Source: Sulfitobacter sp. CW3 (lineage in GTDB: Bacteria > Pseudomonadota > Alphaproteobacteria > Rhodobacterales > Rhodobacteraceae). Taken from it: 64,000 bases of DNA. Below, piece by piece: positions 1-9,791 of this stretch. The notes under the pieces were generated by a model. That model was not told the DNA's origin. It was given only the letters and a program-made list of their open reading frames with translations, and did no database searches. The DNA lies in contig NZ_JAHXRL010000001.1 of the NCBI RefSeq assembly GCF_019392245.1, forward strand, positions 62,001 to 126,000, read 5' to 3'. Within the stretch, counting starts at the first letter, position 1. Each line of letters starts with the position of its first letter. A program made the translations under genes and the position numbers.

Positions 1-1636
1 CGGCTACTTTTGGGTGGGCGACCAGCGCGCTTTCGACTTCGGCTGTGCCCATGCGGTGACCGGAAACGTTGATCACGTCATCGACGCGGCCAGTGATCCA
101 GTAATCGCCATCTTCATCGCGGCGGCAGCCATCACCGGTAAAGTAATAGCCCTTGTAGTCGCTGAAATAGGTCTGTTCGAACCGCTCGTGATCGCCCCAA
201 ACGGTGCGCATCTGGCCCGGCCAGCTGTCCGCGATACACAGGACACCTTCGACGCCGTTACCCTCGACAATCTCGCCGGTGGTCGGTTCCAGCACGACCG
301 GTTTGATGCCAAAGAACGGCTTCATCGCGGCACCGGGTTTGGTGGCATGGGCACCGGGCAGGGGGGTCATCAGGTGGCCACCGGTTTCGGTTTGCCACCA
401 GGTGTCAACGATGGGGCATTTACCTTTGCCCACGACATCATTGTACCAGTTCCACGCTTCGGGGTTGATCGGCTCGCCCACGGTGCCCAGCAGTTTCAGG
501 CTGCTAAGGTCGCAGCCTTCGACAAATTCGGCGCCTTTGCCCATCAAGGCACGGATCGCGGTGGGGGCGGTGTAGAACTGGTTAACCTTGTGCTTTTCGC
601 AGATTTGCCAGAACCGGCTGGCGTCTGGATAGGTCGGCACGCCCTCAAACATCAGTGTGGTCGCGCCGTTGGCCAGCGGGCCATAGACGATATAGCTGTG
701 GCCCGTGACCCAGCCCACATCGGCGGTGCACCAATAGACATCGCCATCGTGGTAATCGAATGTGACCTCGTGGGTCAGTGCCGCATAAACCAGATAGCCA
801 CCTGTGGAATGCACCACGCCTTTGGGCTGGCCGGTCGAGCCTGAGGTGTAAAGGATGAACAGCGGATCTTCGGCATTCATGGCCTCGGGGGCGCAGGTGT
901 CGGCGGCGTCTTTGGCGAGCGCTTTATAGTCGAAATCGCGCCCTTCGGTCCATGTGGTCTGACCACCTGTGCGCTTCACAACCAGACATTTGACGCTGTC
1001 CTTGCAATGCAGCAGCGCCTGATCAGCATTGGTTTTCAGCGGCGTGGCCTTGCCCCCGCGTGGGGCGTAATCGGCGGTAATGACGACTTTGGCTTCGGAC
1101 CCGTTCACACGCGATGCCAAAGCATCAGGCGAAAATCCTGCAAACACGATCGAATGAATGGCACCGATCCGTGCGCAGGCCAGCATGGCATAGGCCGCTT
1201 CGGGGATCATCGGCAGATAGATGACAACCCGGTCGCCTTTACCCACGCCCAAATCGCGCAGGATATTGGCCATTTTGCAGGTCTGTGCGTGCAATTCTTT
1301 ATAGGTGATGTGTTGCGCGTCTTCTTCGGGGCTGTCGGGTTCCCAAATGATCGCGGTTTGATCGCCGCGGGTTTCAAGATGGCGGTCAATGCAGTTGGCA
1401 CTGACGTTCAGCTCTCCATCGGCGAACCAGTTGATTTTCACCTGACCAAAGGTGAAATCCACATCCTTGACGGTGGTAAAGGGCGTCATCCAGTCAACGC
1501 GCTGTGCCTGCTCGCGCCAGAACCCGTCTGCATCCTCGATCGAGGCTTTGTACATCGCGTCGTATTTTGCCGCGTTTACATGGGCACCCTCAGCCATTTC
1601 GGTGGATGGCGGATAGGTTTTGGCTGCGTTGGACAT
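1..1636 (-). CDS. acs: Acetyl-CoA synthetase, C-terminus cut by window edge
   Basis: Makes acetyl-CoA from acetate, ATP and CoA through acetyl-AMP in the cytoplasm. The frame runs from ATG (start [10 protein letters not shown]) off the left edge, giving about 545 of the usual 650 residues. The adenylate-forming motif [11 protein letters not shown] is present, as are WWQTETGG and, near the edge, [17 protein letters not shown]. The missing part is most of the C-terminal lid with the regulatory acetyl-lysine. A good Shine-Dalgarno (GGGAGGAAACA) precedes the ATG. It diverges from the TRAP operon across a 386-base gap. The family assignment is secure; the truncation is only due to the window. Confidence 0.96.
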   Translation of the reverse strand, partial: MSNAAKTYPPSTEMAEGAHVNAAKYDAMYKASIEDADGFWREQAQRVDWMTPFTTVKDVDFTFGQVKINWFADGELNVSANCIDRHLETRGDQTAIIWEPDSPEEDAQHITYKELHAQTCKMANILRDLGVGKGDRVVIYLPMIPEAAYAMLACARIGAIHSIVFAGFSPDALASRVNGSEAKVVITADYAPRGGKATPLKTNADQALLHCKDSVKCLVVKRTGGQTTWTEGRDFDYKALAKDAADTCAPEAMNAEDPLFILYTSGSTGQPKGVVHSTGGYLVYAALTHEVTFDYHDGDVYWCTADVGWVTGHSYIVYGPLANGATTLMFEGVPTYPDASRFWQICEKHKVNQFYTAPTAIRALMGKGAEFVEGCDLSSLKLLGTVGEPINPEAWNWYNDVVGKGKCPIVDTWWQTETGGHLMTPLPGAHATKPGAAMKPFFGIKPVVLEPTTGEIVEGNGVEGVLCIADSWPGQMRTVWGDHERFEQTYFSDYKGYYFTGDGCRRDEDGDYWITGRVDDVINVSGHRMGTAEVESALVAHPKVA

Positions 1637-2022
1637 TGTTTCCTCCCTCAAGGATCTTAACCTTCAAATGACCGTATCAACCTGTTGGTTGGCCGGTCCT
1701 CCCGTGTCGGATCATAGCGGCAACTGAAAAGAAGGGAATAAGTATCTGTAATGGCGGGGTTTGTCTGTAAAGTTTTTTCCCTATAGGGGTGGTGTTTTGT
1801 AAATTATTGTCAGTCGCGTGCGAAAATCTTCCGATTTTGCCGCTGATTACATGTTAACAATGCTCCGCCATTTTACACGCGCAAGTAGCGGCGAAAATCG
1901 GATTTGTGTAAACCGTGTAAACCCACAAGGGATACAGGGTGTTCTGGGGTTGGCAGACTTGCCATGGGGAGTTAATGTTTCGACAAGCGGAACCCATAGG
2001 TCCGCATCAAGGGAGAAACCAC
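1637..2022. promoter_or_regulatory. Divergent acs / TRAP control region with GTGTAAACC repeats
   Basis: This 386-base gene-free stretch must hold the promoters of acs (leftward) and the TRAP operon (rightward). It is more A+T-rich than its surroundings. Two exact tandem copies of GTGTAAACC lie at 1906-1923, and an inverted partner TTTTACACG lies at 1871-1879, so a DNA-binding protein could recognise this array. TTGGCAGACTTGCCA at 1949-1963 is a short inverted repeat. Short in-frame codons exist but none resembles a gene. No regulator can be named from the sequence. Confidence 0.4.
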
Positions 2023-3039
2023 ATGAATAACCTTTTGAACGGCGCAGCTGTCTGCGCCCTGACGTTTGCATTTGCATCGCAAGCTGCCGCAACCGAATGG
2101 AACGCTTCCGTTTGGGGCAAGCGCCGTGCCTTTACCGAGCATGTTGAGAAAATCGCAGAGCTGGTATCCGAGAAAACCGGCGGCGAATTCACCATCAACG
2201 TCAGCTATGGCGGCCTGTCCAAAAACCGCGACAACCTGGATGGTATTTCCATCGGTGCCTTCGAGATGGCCCAATTCTGTGCCGGCTACCACGCCGACAA
2301 AAACCGCGCGATCACCGTGCTTGAGCTGCCATTTTTGGGTGTAACCAACCTGAAAGAAGAAGTCGCGGTATCCCGCGCTGTTTATGCGCACCCTGCCGTG
2401 ACCAAAGAGATGGCGCAGTGGAACGCACGCATGCTGATGACATCGCCAATGCCGCAATATAACCTTGTGGGCACAGGCGAGCCGCGCGACACGCTGGCCG
2501 AGTTTGACGGCATGCGGGTCCGCGCAACAGGCGGTTTGGGCAAAGCGTTCGAAGCCGTTGGTGCTGTGCCAACATCCGTGACGTCCTCCGAGGCATATAA
2601 TGCGATGGAATCGGGTGTTGTCGACACGGTCGCATTTGCCCCGCACGCGCACCTTAGCTTTGGCACGATCAACAAGGCTGACTGGTGGACTGCGAACCTG
2701 AACCCAGGCACCGTGAACTGCCCGGTTGTTGTGAACATCGACGCCTATGATGCGCTGTCTGATGCCGAAAAAACCGCGCTCGACAGCTCGGTAGACGAGG
2801 CGCTGGATCACTATCTTGCCAACTATGGTGAGCTGCTGGCGCGTTGGGATTCCGTTCTTGAGGAAAAAGGCGTTGAAAAGGTGATGTACGCACCCGAAGT
2901 CATCGCCGAGTTCAAAGCCAAGGCTGCCGATCCTGCCCGCGAAGAGTGGATCAAGGATATGGAAGCCCAAGGTATCCCGGGTCAGGAACTGTATGATCTT
3001 GTGATGACCACATTGGAAAAAGAACGCGCCTCTAACTAA
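2023..3039 (+). CDS. TRAP transporter periplasmic solute receptor (DctP family)
   Basis: This is the periplasmic receptor that hands a solute, often an organic acid, to a TRAP permease. The ATG at 2023 follows GGGAGAAACCAC and gives 338 residues, typical for the family. Residues 1-23 form a signal peptide ending at SQAAA. The family-specific FDGMRVRATGG stretch and the AYNAMESGVVD segment, which match the DctP ligand-binding core, are both visible. An upstream in-frame codon at 1939 would destroy the signal peptide and was rejected. It is followed by a hairpin and then the two permease genes. The substrate cannot be read from sequence; the C4-dicarboxylate label is only a family name. Confidence 0.93.
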   Translation: MNNLLNGAAVCALTFAFASQAAATEWNASVWGKRRAFTEHVEKIAELVSEKTGGEFTINVSYGGLSKNRDNLDGISIGAFEMAQFCAGYHADKNRAITVLELPFLGVTNLKEEVAVSRAVYAHPAVTKEMAQWNARMLMTSPMPQYNLVGTGEPRDTLAEFDGMRVRATGGLGKAFEAVGAVPTSVTSSEAYNAMESGVVDTVAFAPHAHLSFGTINKADWWTANLNPGTVNCPVVVNIDAYDALSDAEKTALDSSVDEALDHYLANYGELLARWDSVLEEKGVEKVMYAPEVIAEFKAKAADPAREEWIKDMEAQGIPGQELYDLVMTTLEKERASN

Positions 3040-3050
3040 GGTGTGTCATG

Positions 3051-3079
3051 GGGGCTGCGCGTGGGCGCGGCCCCTTTTT
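3051..3079 (+). terminator. Intergenic hairpin with T-run between TRAP receptor and permease genes
   Basis: GGGGCTGCGC pairs with GCGCGGCCCC across a GTGG loop, with one G-U pair, and is followed by five T. It lies 12 bases after the receptor stop and 34 bases before the small permease gene. The position suggests partial termination, which would give more receptor than permease mRNA, as is common for binding-protein transporters. Confidence 0.7.
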
Positions 3080-3112
3080 ACGTTTTATTCCCCTTTTTGA
3101 AAGGAAAGCGTC

Positions 3113-3742
3113 ATGGCCGGATCCTCTGCCGTGCTCGAAGATGGCAGCTTGCTAAGCCGTCTCGACAAAGGTCTTTTGCGACTTGAAACTGCCTTTGCCC
3201 TTGCGTCGGGCATCGCGGTTTTCATGCTGATGGTGCTGGCCGTTTGGTCTGTGGGGGGGCGCAAGTTTTTTGCAACCCCATTGGCCGGTTATGTGGATTG
3301 GATCGAATTTGTCATGCCGCTGATCGCGATCATGGGGATTTCGTACACTCAGCGGAACGGCGGCCATGTGCGGATGGATATTCTGATTGGCCAGCTTAAG
3401 GGCCGCGCGCTTTGGGCCGCTGAAATGTTTTCCGTCCTGCTGATCTTTATCCTGATGCTGGCGTTGATCTGGGGATCATGGGCGCATTTTCAGCGCAGCT
3501 TTGATTTCGCGGCACCGTTTTGGAGCCGGGACAGTTCGATTGATATCGGGTTGCCGATCTGGCCTGCCAAGCTGATTGTCCCGCTGGCGTTCGGCGTCCT
3601 TGCGTTGCGATTGCTGCTGCAAATCTGGGGCTACGGGCGTGCGTTTATTTTGGGGCTGGAACACCCCGTTGCTGTACCGCTGGTACAATCGGCCGCCGAA
3701 CAGGCGATGGCCGAGGCTGAACATTTGGATGGGCGGGACTGA
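3113..3742 (+). CDS. TRAP transporter small permease (DctQ family)
   Basis: This is the small membrane subunit that pairs with the large TRAP permease. It has 209 residues with four hydrophobic segments, at roughly 30-50, 62-80, 105-125 and 150-170. The sequence GYVDWIEFVMPLIAIMG and the following RNGGHVRMD match the family pattern of an acidic residue and HVRVD-like motif after helix 2. The start has GAAAGGAAAGCGTC upstream. It lies directly before the large permease, separated by two bases, so the two are co-translated. Confidence 0.92.
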   Translation: MAGSSAVLEDGSLLSRLDKGLLRLETAFALASGIAVFMLMVLAVWSVGGRKFFATPLAGYVDWIEFVMPLIAIMGISYTQRNGGHVRMDILIGQLKGRALWAAEMFSVLLIFILMLALIWGSWAHFQRSFDFAAPFWSRDSSIDIGLPIWPAKLIVPLAFGVLALRLLLQIWGYGRAFILGLEHPVAVPLVQSAAEQAMAEAEHLDGRD

Positions 3743-3744
3743 TC

Positions 3745-5145
3745 ATGGATTCTATTGAAATCGGCCTATGGGTCTCGGGCGGTATGCTGTTGATGGTCGT
3801 TCTTGGCATGCGCGTGGCCTTTGCCGCCGCATTGGCAGGTCTGATCGGCCTCGTTTGGATATTCTGGGCCAAAAAGGGCATGCAATGGTCTGAATTAGAC
3901 TGGGCGTTGACCGTCGCGATCAAAACCGCGGGGCAGGTGCCCCATTCCAAAGTGTCCAGCCAAACCCTAAGCCTGATCCCGACATTCATTCTGATCGGGT
4001 TTCTGGCCTATTATGCGGGTCTGACCCGCGCCCTGTTCGAGGCCGCTAAACGCTGGATCGCATGGTTGCCGGGCGGCTTGGCTGTCTCAACCGTGTTTGC
4101 GACCGCCGGTTTTGCCGCCGTGTCCGGGGCATCGGTGGCGACGGCTGCGGTGTTTGCACGGATCGCAATCCCCGAGATGTTGGCCATCGGCTATAACAAG
4201 AAATTTGCAGCGGGTGTGGTTGCGGCTGGCGGTACATTGGCGTCACTGATCCCGCCCTCGGCTATTTTGGTGATCTACGCGATTATCGTTGAACAGGACG
4301 TTGGCAAGCTGTTGCTGGCGGGCTTTATTCCGGGTGCGTTTTCCGCTGTTATCTATGCGATCCTGATCGTTGGTATTGCGACCATCTGGAAGAACGTTGG
4401 CCCCCCCGTAGGCGGCTTTACATGGCGGCAACGGTTTGAATCCCTGCCTGCGGCCTTGCCGATCTTTGCCGTGGTCATCATCATTATCTTCTTCGTCTAC
4501 AACCCGTTTGGCGACGCGTGGGGCACCCCGACCGAAGGTGGTGCAGTGGGCGCGTTCATCGTGTTCCTGATGGCGCTTTATCGTGGCATGCGCTGGTCCG
4601 AACTCAAGGACGCACTGCTGGAAACCGCCAAGCTGACAGTGATGATCTTCACGATCATCTGGGGCGTTCTGATCTATGTGCGCTTCCTTGGGTTTGCGGA
4701 TCTTCCCGGTGCTTTTTCCGATTGGATTTCCGCGCTTGAGGCGTCACCGATACTGATCTTGGTCTGTATCTTGTTGGCCTATGCCGTTTTGGGGATGTTC
4801 ATGGATGCCATCGGCATGCTGCTGCTGACCTTGCCGGTGGTTTACCCTGCGGTCATGGCGTTGAACGGGGGCGAATTCGTATCGGCCGCGGACAGTGCGT
4901 TTGGCATGTCAGGCCCGATGTGCGCGATCTGGTTCGGCATTCTGGTCGTCAAAATGGCCGAGTTCTGTCTGATCACCCCGCCCATCGGGTTGAACTGCTT
5001 TGTGGTGGCGGGCGTACGCCCTGATCTAAGCGTTCAGGACGTGTTCAAAGGCGTCATGCCGTTCTTTGTTGCGGACGCTGTGACGATTGCCTTGCTCGTG
5101 GCGTTCCCGTCAATCGTGCTTTGGTTGCCGTCACTCGCTGGCTAA
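3745..5145 (+). CDS. TRAP transporter large permease (DctM family)
   Basis: This is the large integral-membrane subunit that carries out sodium-coupled solute transport. It has 466 residues of almost continuous hydrophobic segments, slightly longer than many DctM proteins because of a loop near residues 45-70. The conserved ASGASVATAAVFARIAIPEM-like region, the LIPPSAILVIYAIIVEQ segment and the C-terminal ITPPIGLNCFVVAG motif are all present. It starts two bases after the DctQ stop. Its 3' end overlaps the convergent permease gene by 15 bases, so no separate terminator fits between them. Confidence 0.94.
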   Translation: MDSIEIGLWVSGGMLLMVVLGMRVAFAAALAGLIGLVWIFWAKKGMQWSELDWALTVAIKTAGQVPHSKVSSQTLSLIPTFILIGFLAYYAGLTRALFEAAKRWIAWLPGGLAVSTVFATAGFAAVSGASVATAAVFARIAIPEMLAIGYNKKFAAGVVAAGGTLASLIPPSAILVIYAIIVEQDVGKLLLAGFIPGAFSAVIYAILIVGIATIWKNVGPPVGGFTWRQRFESLPAALPIFAVVIIIIFFVYNPFGDAWGTPTEGGAVGAFIVFLMALYRGMRWSELKDALLETAKLTVMIFTIIWGVLIYVRFLGFADLPGAFSDWISALEASPILILVCILLAYAVLGMFMDAIGMLLLTLPVVYPAVMALNGGEFVSAADSAFGMSGPMCAIWFGILVVKMAEFCLITPPIGLNCFVVAGVRPDLSVQDVFKGVMPFFVADAVTIALLVAFPSIVLWLPSLAG

Positions 5146-6291
5146 ACCGGCGCGTTGTTGTTCCCTGCTATCCTCGGGTTTGACCTGTTCTGCGGACAGG
5201 AAATTCCCGATGGTATGCAGGGGCTCAAAGTTTTCGCAGACGACTTTGAAAACCACCAAAAACGGCACCGCAACCAAGGCACCTGCAATCCCCCATAGCC
5301 AGCCCCAGAACACGACCGTCAGAAATACGGCGACCGTGTTCATCTCAAGCCGTCTGCCAACCAGCCATGGGGTGACAAGCTGACCCTCGACCATGGTCAA
5401 GACGAGGTACCCCAAAGGGGCGAGCAGCGCGTAGCCAAGGCTGTCAAAGGTGACAATCGAAAACCCTGCGACCAGTAACACACCGCCAAAGCCGCCAATA
5501 TACGGCAAAAAGTTCAACATGAACGCGGCAATCCCCCAGATATAAGCAGAAGGCAGGCCCAAAGCGGTCAGATACAGCCCCACGCATATGCCAAGACCAG
5601 CGTTGATCGACGCGATGGTCAGCAGATACCGCGACACCCGTTTTTCCACGTCATACACCGTTTGCAGGGCACGTTTTTTGCCCGTCATCGTGGGCATGGA
5701 TTGAACCAGCTTGAGGTAAAACAGCTCTCCCGACGACAGCAGGAACAGCGCAAGGATCAAGATTACCGCCAGCGATGCGCCCGTGGTACTGACGGTATCC
5801 ATGGCAGTGTCCAACAGGCCGGGCTGGCGGACAACAACCTCTTTGGGGTCCTCAACACCGCCATTGCTGATCTTTTCCACCTCTTCGCTGGCAGACCGCA
5901 TGTTTTCGACCGCTTCGCTCACACCGCTGAGTTTTTGTTTGATTTCGGTGCCCATTTGCGGAATTTCGTCGCTCCACAAGGCGACTGTGCCGGCGGATAG
6001 AACCACGATCGACATGATCACCAACGCAGTTGCCAGCACCAGCACAAATGCCGAAACCACATGGGGCACGCCAATGCGGTACAGCCCACGGGATACAGGG
6101 CTAAGGGTCAGGGCCAGCAAAAAACCCAGCAAAATCGGCAGTATAAGGTCTTTGGCAAAATAGGCCGTCACAAATAGCGAGATCAGGACCAGCATTTGCA
6201 AAGAGCGCCGGATCGAGGGCAGGTGTTCCACAAGGTTTTCCAATGCATAGAGGATTACCGAGCAAACGCGCGAACCGGGCAAAAGGTTCAC
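5131..6291 (-). CDS. AI-2E family membrane permease
   Basis: This is a member of the AI-2E (PerM/TqsA) family of eight-helix inner-membrane proteins. Some members export autoinducer-2 or act as Na+/H+ antiporters. It has 386 residues with hydrophobic segments near 30-65, 75-100, 165-185 and 225-360. The family signature is seen as YIWGIAAFMLNFLPYIG and later MVEGQLVTPWLVGRRLEMN. The outermost start is GTG at 6291; an ATG about 32 codons inside (6195) is a possible alternative. It ends 15 bases inside the convergent TRAP permease gene. Substrate unknown. Confidence 0.88.
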   Translation of the reverse strand: MNLLPGSRVCSVILYALENLVEHLPSIRRSLQMLVLISLFVTAYFAKDLILPILLGFLLALTLSPVSRGLYRIGVPHVVSAFVLVLATALVIMSIVVLSAGTVALWSDEIPQMGTEIKQKLSGVSEAVENMRSASEEVEKISNGGVEDPKEVVVRQPGLLDTAMDTVSTTGASLAVILILALFLLSSGELFYLKLVQSMPTMTGKKRALQTVYDVEKRVSRYLLTIASINAGLGICVGLYLTALGLPSAYIWGIAAFMLNFLPYIGGFGGVLLVAGFSIVTFDSLGYALLAPLGYLVLTMVEGQLVTPWLVGRRLEMNTVAVFLTVVFWGWLWGIAGALVAVPFLVVFKVVCENFEPLHTIGNFLSAEQVKPEDSREQQRAGLASE

Positions 6292-6392
6292 GCCATCGTG
6301 AGTGATTTTGCCCGCGCGCCATATTCCCCCCTCGCGAAGCCTGCCGATCTGTGCTGATGTGCGCGTGAATGTCTGAATACGGAGAAGTCACA

Positions 6393-7847
6393 ATGCCCAT
6401 CACACCCCTAGGTCTGGACCCGACCCTTTGTTTTATCGGGGGCGCATGGGTGCCATCGCTAGAGGCCGGGCGTGTGTCGTTGCTTAACCCGTCGGATGCA
6501 TCGCATCTGTGCGACATTGCGCGCGGATCTGACGCCGATATCGACCGTGCCGTTCAGGCAGCGGGGGCCGCGCTGGCCGGGGATTGGGGCCGCGCAACGG
6601 CTGCCGAACGGGGCCGGGTTCTGGCCAGGATCGGGCAGGGCGTTCTGGATCACGTCGAAGAGCTGACCCAGCTTGAGGCGTTGGATGTGGGCAAGCCGCT
6701 GAAACAGGCGCGGGCCGATGTTTTGGCGCTGGCCCGCTATATGGAATTTTACGCAGGCGCTTGCGATAAATTGCATGGCGAGACGATCCCTTATCTGGAC
6801 GGCTACACCGTCTATACCTTGCGCGAACCACATGGGGTGACGGGGCATATCATCCCTTGGAACTATCCGATGCAGATCATCGGGCGCTCGGTCGGGGCCG
6901 CGTTGGCGATGGGCAATGCCACCGTCCTGAAACCCGCCGAGGAGGCCTGCCTGACGGCGATTGCCTTTGCGCAGATCGCCCATGCGGCAGGATTGCCAGC
7001 CGGTGCGCTGAACGTGGTACCGGGATTAGGGGCTGAGGCGGGTGCCGCGCTTACCCGCCACCCGGGGGTGCATCATGTGTCATTTACCGGATCGGTGGGT
7101 GTGGGCAAATTGATCCAGGAAACCACCGCCCGCAACGTGGTGCCTGTCACGCTGGAACTGGGGGGCAAGTCGCCGCAACTGGTGTTTGACGATGCCGACA
7201 TTGATGCGGCGCTGCCGTTTTTGGTCAACGCGGGCATCCAGAATGCCGGCCAGACCTGTTCAGCGGCTTCGCGGATTTTGGTGCAACGTGGTGTCTATGA
7301 CCGCGTCGTGGCGCAGATGGGTGAACGGTATAACGCGCTGCGCGTCGGGCCAGCCTTGGCCGATCTGGACGTCGGGCCGCTGATCTCTGCCCGCCAAAAA
7401 TCCATCGTGGGTGGGTTTCTGGCCCAAGGGGACGCGCTCGAGGTTGTTGGCCGTGGGCAGATCGTGCCCGATGCCCCCGAAAGCGGTGCCTATGTCGCGC
7501 CCACGTTGTTTGCGGGCGTTGCACCCGATCATGTGCTGGCCCAGCAGGAAATATTCGGCCCCGTTCAGGTGATAATCCCCTTCGATACCGAGGAAGAGGC
7601 CCTGCGCATCGCCAACGGCACTGAATTCGGCCTTGTCGCTGCGGTTTGGTCGCAAAACGGTGCGCGCCAGATGCGGCTGGCCAAACAGTTGCGTGCGGGA
7701 CAGGTGTTTCTGAACAACTACGGTGCTGGCGGCGGGGTTGAACTGCCCTTTGGCGGTGTGGGGTTGTCTGGCCATGGCCGTGAAAAGGGGGTCGAGGCAC
7801 TGTACGGTTTTTCGACATTGAAGACCGTCGCGGCCTTTCACGGCTAA
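6393..7847 (+). CDS. NAD(P)-dependent aldehyde dehydrogenase
   Basis: This oxidises an aldehyde to the acid with NAD(P)+ in the cytoplasm. It has 484 residues. The general base Glu255 lies in TLELGGKSPQ and the catalytic Cys289 in NAGQTCSAASR; the cofactor region FTGSVGVGK is also intact. The motif set resembles betaine/aminoaldehyde-type dehydrogenases, but the substrate is unproven. The ATG at 6393 has GGAGAAG nine bases upstream; an in-frame ATG at 6369 lacks a ribosome site and was not chosen. It converges with the lipoprotein gene, 30 bases away. Confidence 0.94.
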   Translation: MPITPLGLDPTLCFIGGAWVPSLEAGRVSLLNPSDASHLCDIARGSDADIDRAVQAAGAALAGDWGRATAAERGRVLARIGQGVLDHVEELTQLEALDVGKPLKQARADVLALARYMEFYAGACDKLHGETIPYLDGYTVYTLREPHGVTGHIIPWNYPMQIIGRSVGAALAMGNATVLKPAEEACLTAIAFAQIAHAAGLPAGALNVVPGLGAEAGAALTRHPGVHHVSFTGSVGVGKLIQETTARNVVPVTLELGGKSPQLVFDDADIDAALPFLVNAGIQNAGQTCSAASRILVQRGVYDRVVAQMGERYNALRVGPALADLDVGPLISARQKSIVGGFLAQGDALEVVGRGQIVPDAPESGAYVAPTLFAGVAPDHVLAQQEIFGPVQVIIPFDTEEEALRIANGTEFGLVAAVWSQNGARQMRLAKQLRAGQVFLNNYGAGGGVELPFGGVGLSGHGREKGVEALYGFSTLKTVAAFHG

Positions 7848-7877
7848 CCTGCCTGAACGGCACGACCTAAAAAACAA

Positions 7878-8426
7878 TCACTCCAGTGTGGCGCGATCTA
7901 CCGCGATCAAGCCCAATTGGCGGGCGGTCGTCAAAGCCAAAATAGGGCTGTCTGGCCCGCCTGCACTGATCTGGTAGTTGCGCATGGCTGCGCGGGTGGG
8001 CGCATCGTAGCTGCCCGAAATCGGTCCGGTATATATGCCACGCGCCTCAAGCGCGCGCTGCAAGGTCTCAACGAATTGCGGGGTCATTTGCACAGCGCAT
8101 GGGGTCTCGAACCAGTTGTCTATGCGGGGCTTGACGATCTGCTGCCGGGTTTCGGTGCGATAGATGGGAAAGGCCTGAACCTCTCCGGTTGAACTGATCT
8201 GCGCAGGCTGGACCTGCACCTGCTCGGTCACGGTTTCAATCACAGCGGGGGACACGGTGCGCCCCCAGCACGACCCGGGATGCGCGCCCGCGGGGCCTTG
8301 GGTGGTTGCCTCGATCACGCCCGGCTCTGGTGTCTCGATGTCGGCGGGCGAGGTATCGCAGCCAGAAACCGCCACACTGCACAGTGCGATCAAGCATCCT
8401 ATTAACACGTACGATCGTGAAATCAC
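7878..8426 (-). CDS. Peptidoglycan-binding domain lipoprotein
   Basis: A probable lipoprotein of about 182 residues. The N-terminus (GTG start, then ISRSYVLIGCLIALCSV) ends in a lipobox-like VSGC, so it should be anchored in a membrane facing the periplasm. The C-terminal 70 residues form a peptidoglycan-binding domain type 1, recognisable from TLQRALEARGIYTGPISG and APTRAAMRNYQ. The middle is Pro/Thr-rich with two Cys. The open frame extends upstream to 8765, but that part overlaps the ferredoxin leader and lacks a signal sequence, so the inner start is preferred. GTG at 8408 is also possible. Specific function unknown. Confidence 0.78.
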   Translation of the reverse strand: MISRSYVLIGCLIALCSVAVSGCDTSPADIETPEPGVIEATTQGPAGAHPGSCWGRTVSPAVIETVTEQVQVQPAQISSTGEVQAFPIYRTETRQQIVKPRIDNWFETPCAVQMTPQFVETLQRALEARGIYTGPISGSYDAPTRAAMRNYQISAGGPDSPILALTTARQLGLIAVDRATLE

Positions 8427-8471
8427 CTGTCTGCCACGCCTTTGTTGGTCTTGAGCTTTGCGGCAATCTAG

Positions 8472-8938
<467 letters not shown>

Positions 8939-8939
<1 letters not shown>

Positions 8940-9721
8940 TGGTGGCGGGGGCGCGGCGTCAGCTGGCGCACCTGCCCAAACGTTTCACGCGCCACGCGCA
9001 GCAATTGTTGTGCGTGGCGCTGACGGTGCTGGCACCTGGATGGGCTGCGGCACAAACGATCACTGCTGCAAACTACGCCGATCCCACGACGCGCTACGAT
9101 CATGGCATCCTAGGCGACGCCATCGAATGGGGCACGCTTGAAATCACGTTAGATGATGGCATCAAACGGCGTTTCATCCTGCCAGAAACACTGGTGTTCG
9201 AGGACACAGCCCCAAGGCTAGCCGACCTTGATGGCGACGGATCACCTGAAATCATAGTGGTCGAAAGCAGCTTAACGGCAGGTGCGCGACTGACTGTCTA
9301 TGGCCCAAATGGCCGTCTGGCCATGACCGATCACATCGGGCGCAAAAACCGCTGGCTTGCCCCCGTCGGGGCCGCTGATTTCACCGGCGACGGCCGGCTG
9401 GAAATCGCGATGGTGGTGACGCCGCATCTTGCCGGGAAACTGGTGATCTTGGCATTTGATGGCGCGAAACTGTCTCCGGTAGCCACGACCACCAACCTGA
9501 CCAATCACCGCATTGGCGACACGGACATCGCCGGGGGTATCCGCACCTGCGATAATGCCCCCCAGATGATCTTGGCGCAAATGCCGTGGCGCAGCTCGGG
9601 CGATACGACAATGGTGGCGGTCAGTCTTGTAAACGGAACGCTCAAGGTCGCGCCGTTCAAAGAACCGTTTACCGCACAAAATATCGCACAAGCCAAAAGC
9701 TGTAGGATCCATCCGCGCTAG
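8939..9721 (+). CDS. Exported FG-GAP/VCBS-repeat-like protein
   Basis: A predicted secreted protein of 260 residues with a long basic N-region (MVAGARRQLAHLPKRFTRHA), a hydrophobic core and cleavage near WAAAQ. After that it carries beta-propeller-type repeats with calcium-loop-like segments: LADLDGDGSPEIIVVES and AADFTGDGRLEIAMVV match the DxDxDG FG-GAP/VCBS pattern. It probably folds as a partial beta-propeller in the periplasm. It overlaps the ferredoxin stop by one base, which is unusual for a cytoplasmic and an exported partner. Specific role unknown. Confidence 0.8.
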
Positions 9722-9761
9722 ACGCAGACTTGTCTTCCAAATGGTCTAAAATCCTGGGGGT

Positions 9762-9779
9762 CCGGGGGCTAGCCCCCGG
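9762..9779. terminator. Palindromic hairpin between convergent genes
   Basis: CCGGGGGCTAGCCCCCGG is a perfect 18-base palindrome in the 70-base space between the convergent FG-GAP gene and purD. It would form a strong stem in either transcript. The T-run is poor on both sides, so a bidirectional terminator is likely but not certain. Confidence 0.5.
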
Positions 9780-9791
9780 TCCGACACCTGA

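Noticed and set aside
1949-1963. TTGGCAGACTTGCCA as a sigma-54 promoter
   Set aside because: The GG-to-GC distance is nine bases, not the 12 needed for -24/-12 elements.
1972-2970. 332-codon minus-strand frame opposite the TRAP receptor gene
   Set aside because: Shadow of a clear periplasmic receptor, Cys/His-rich without domain similarity.
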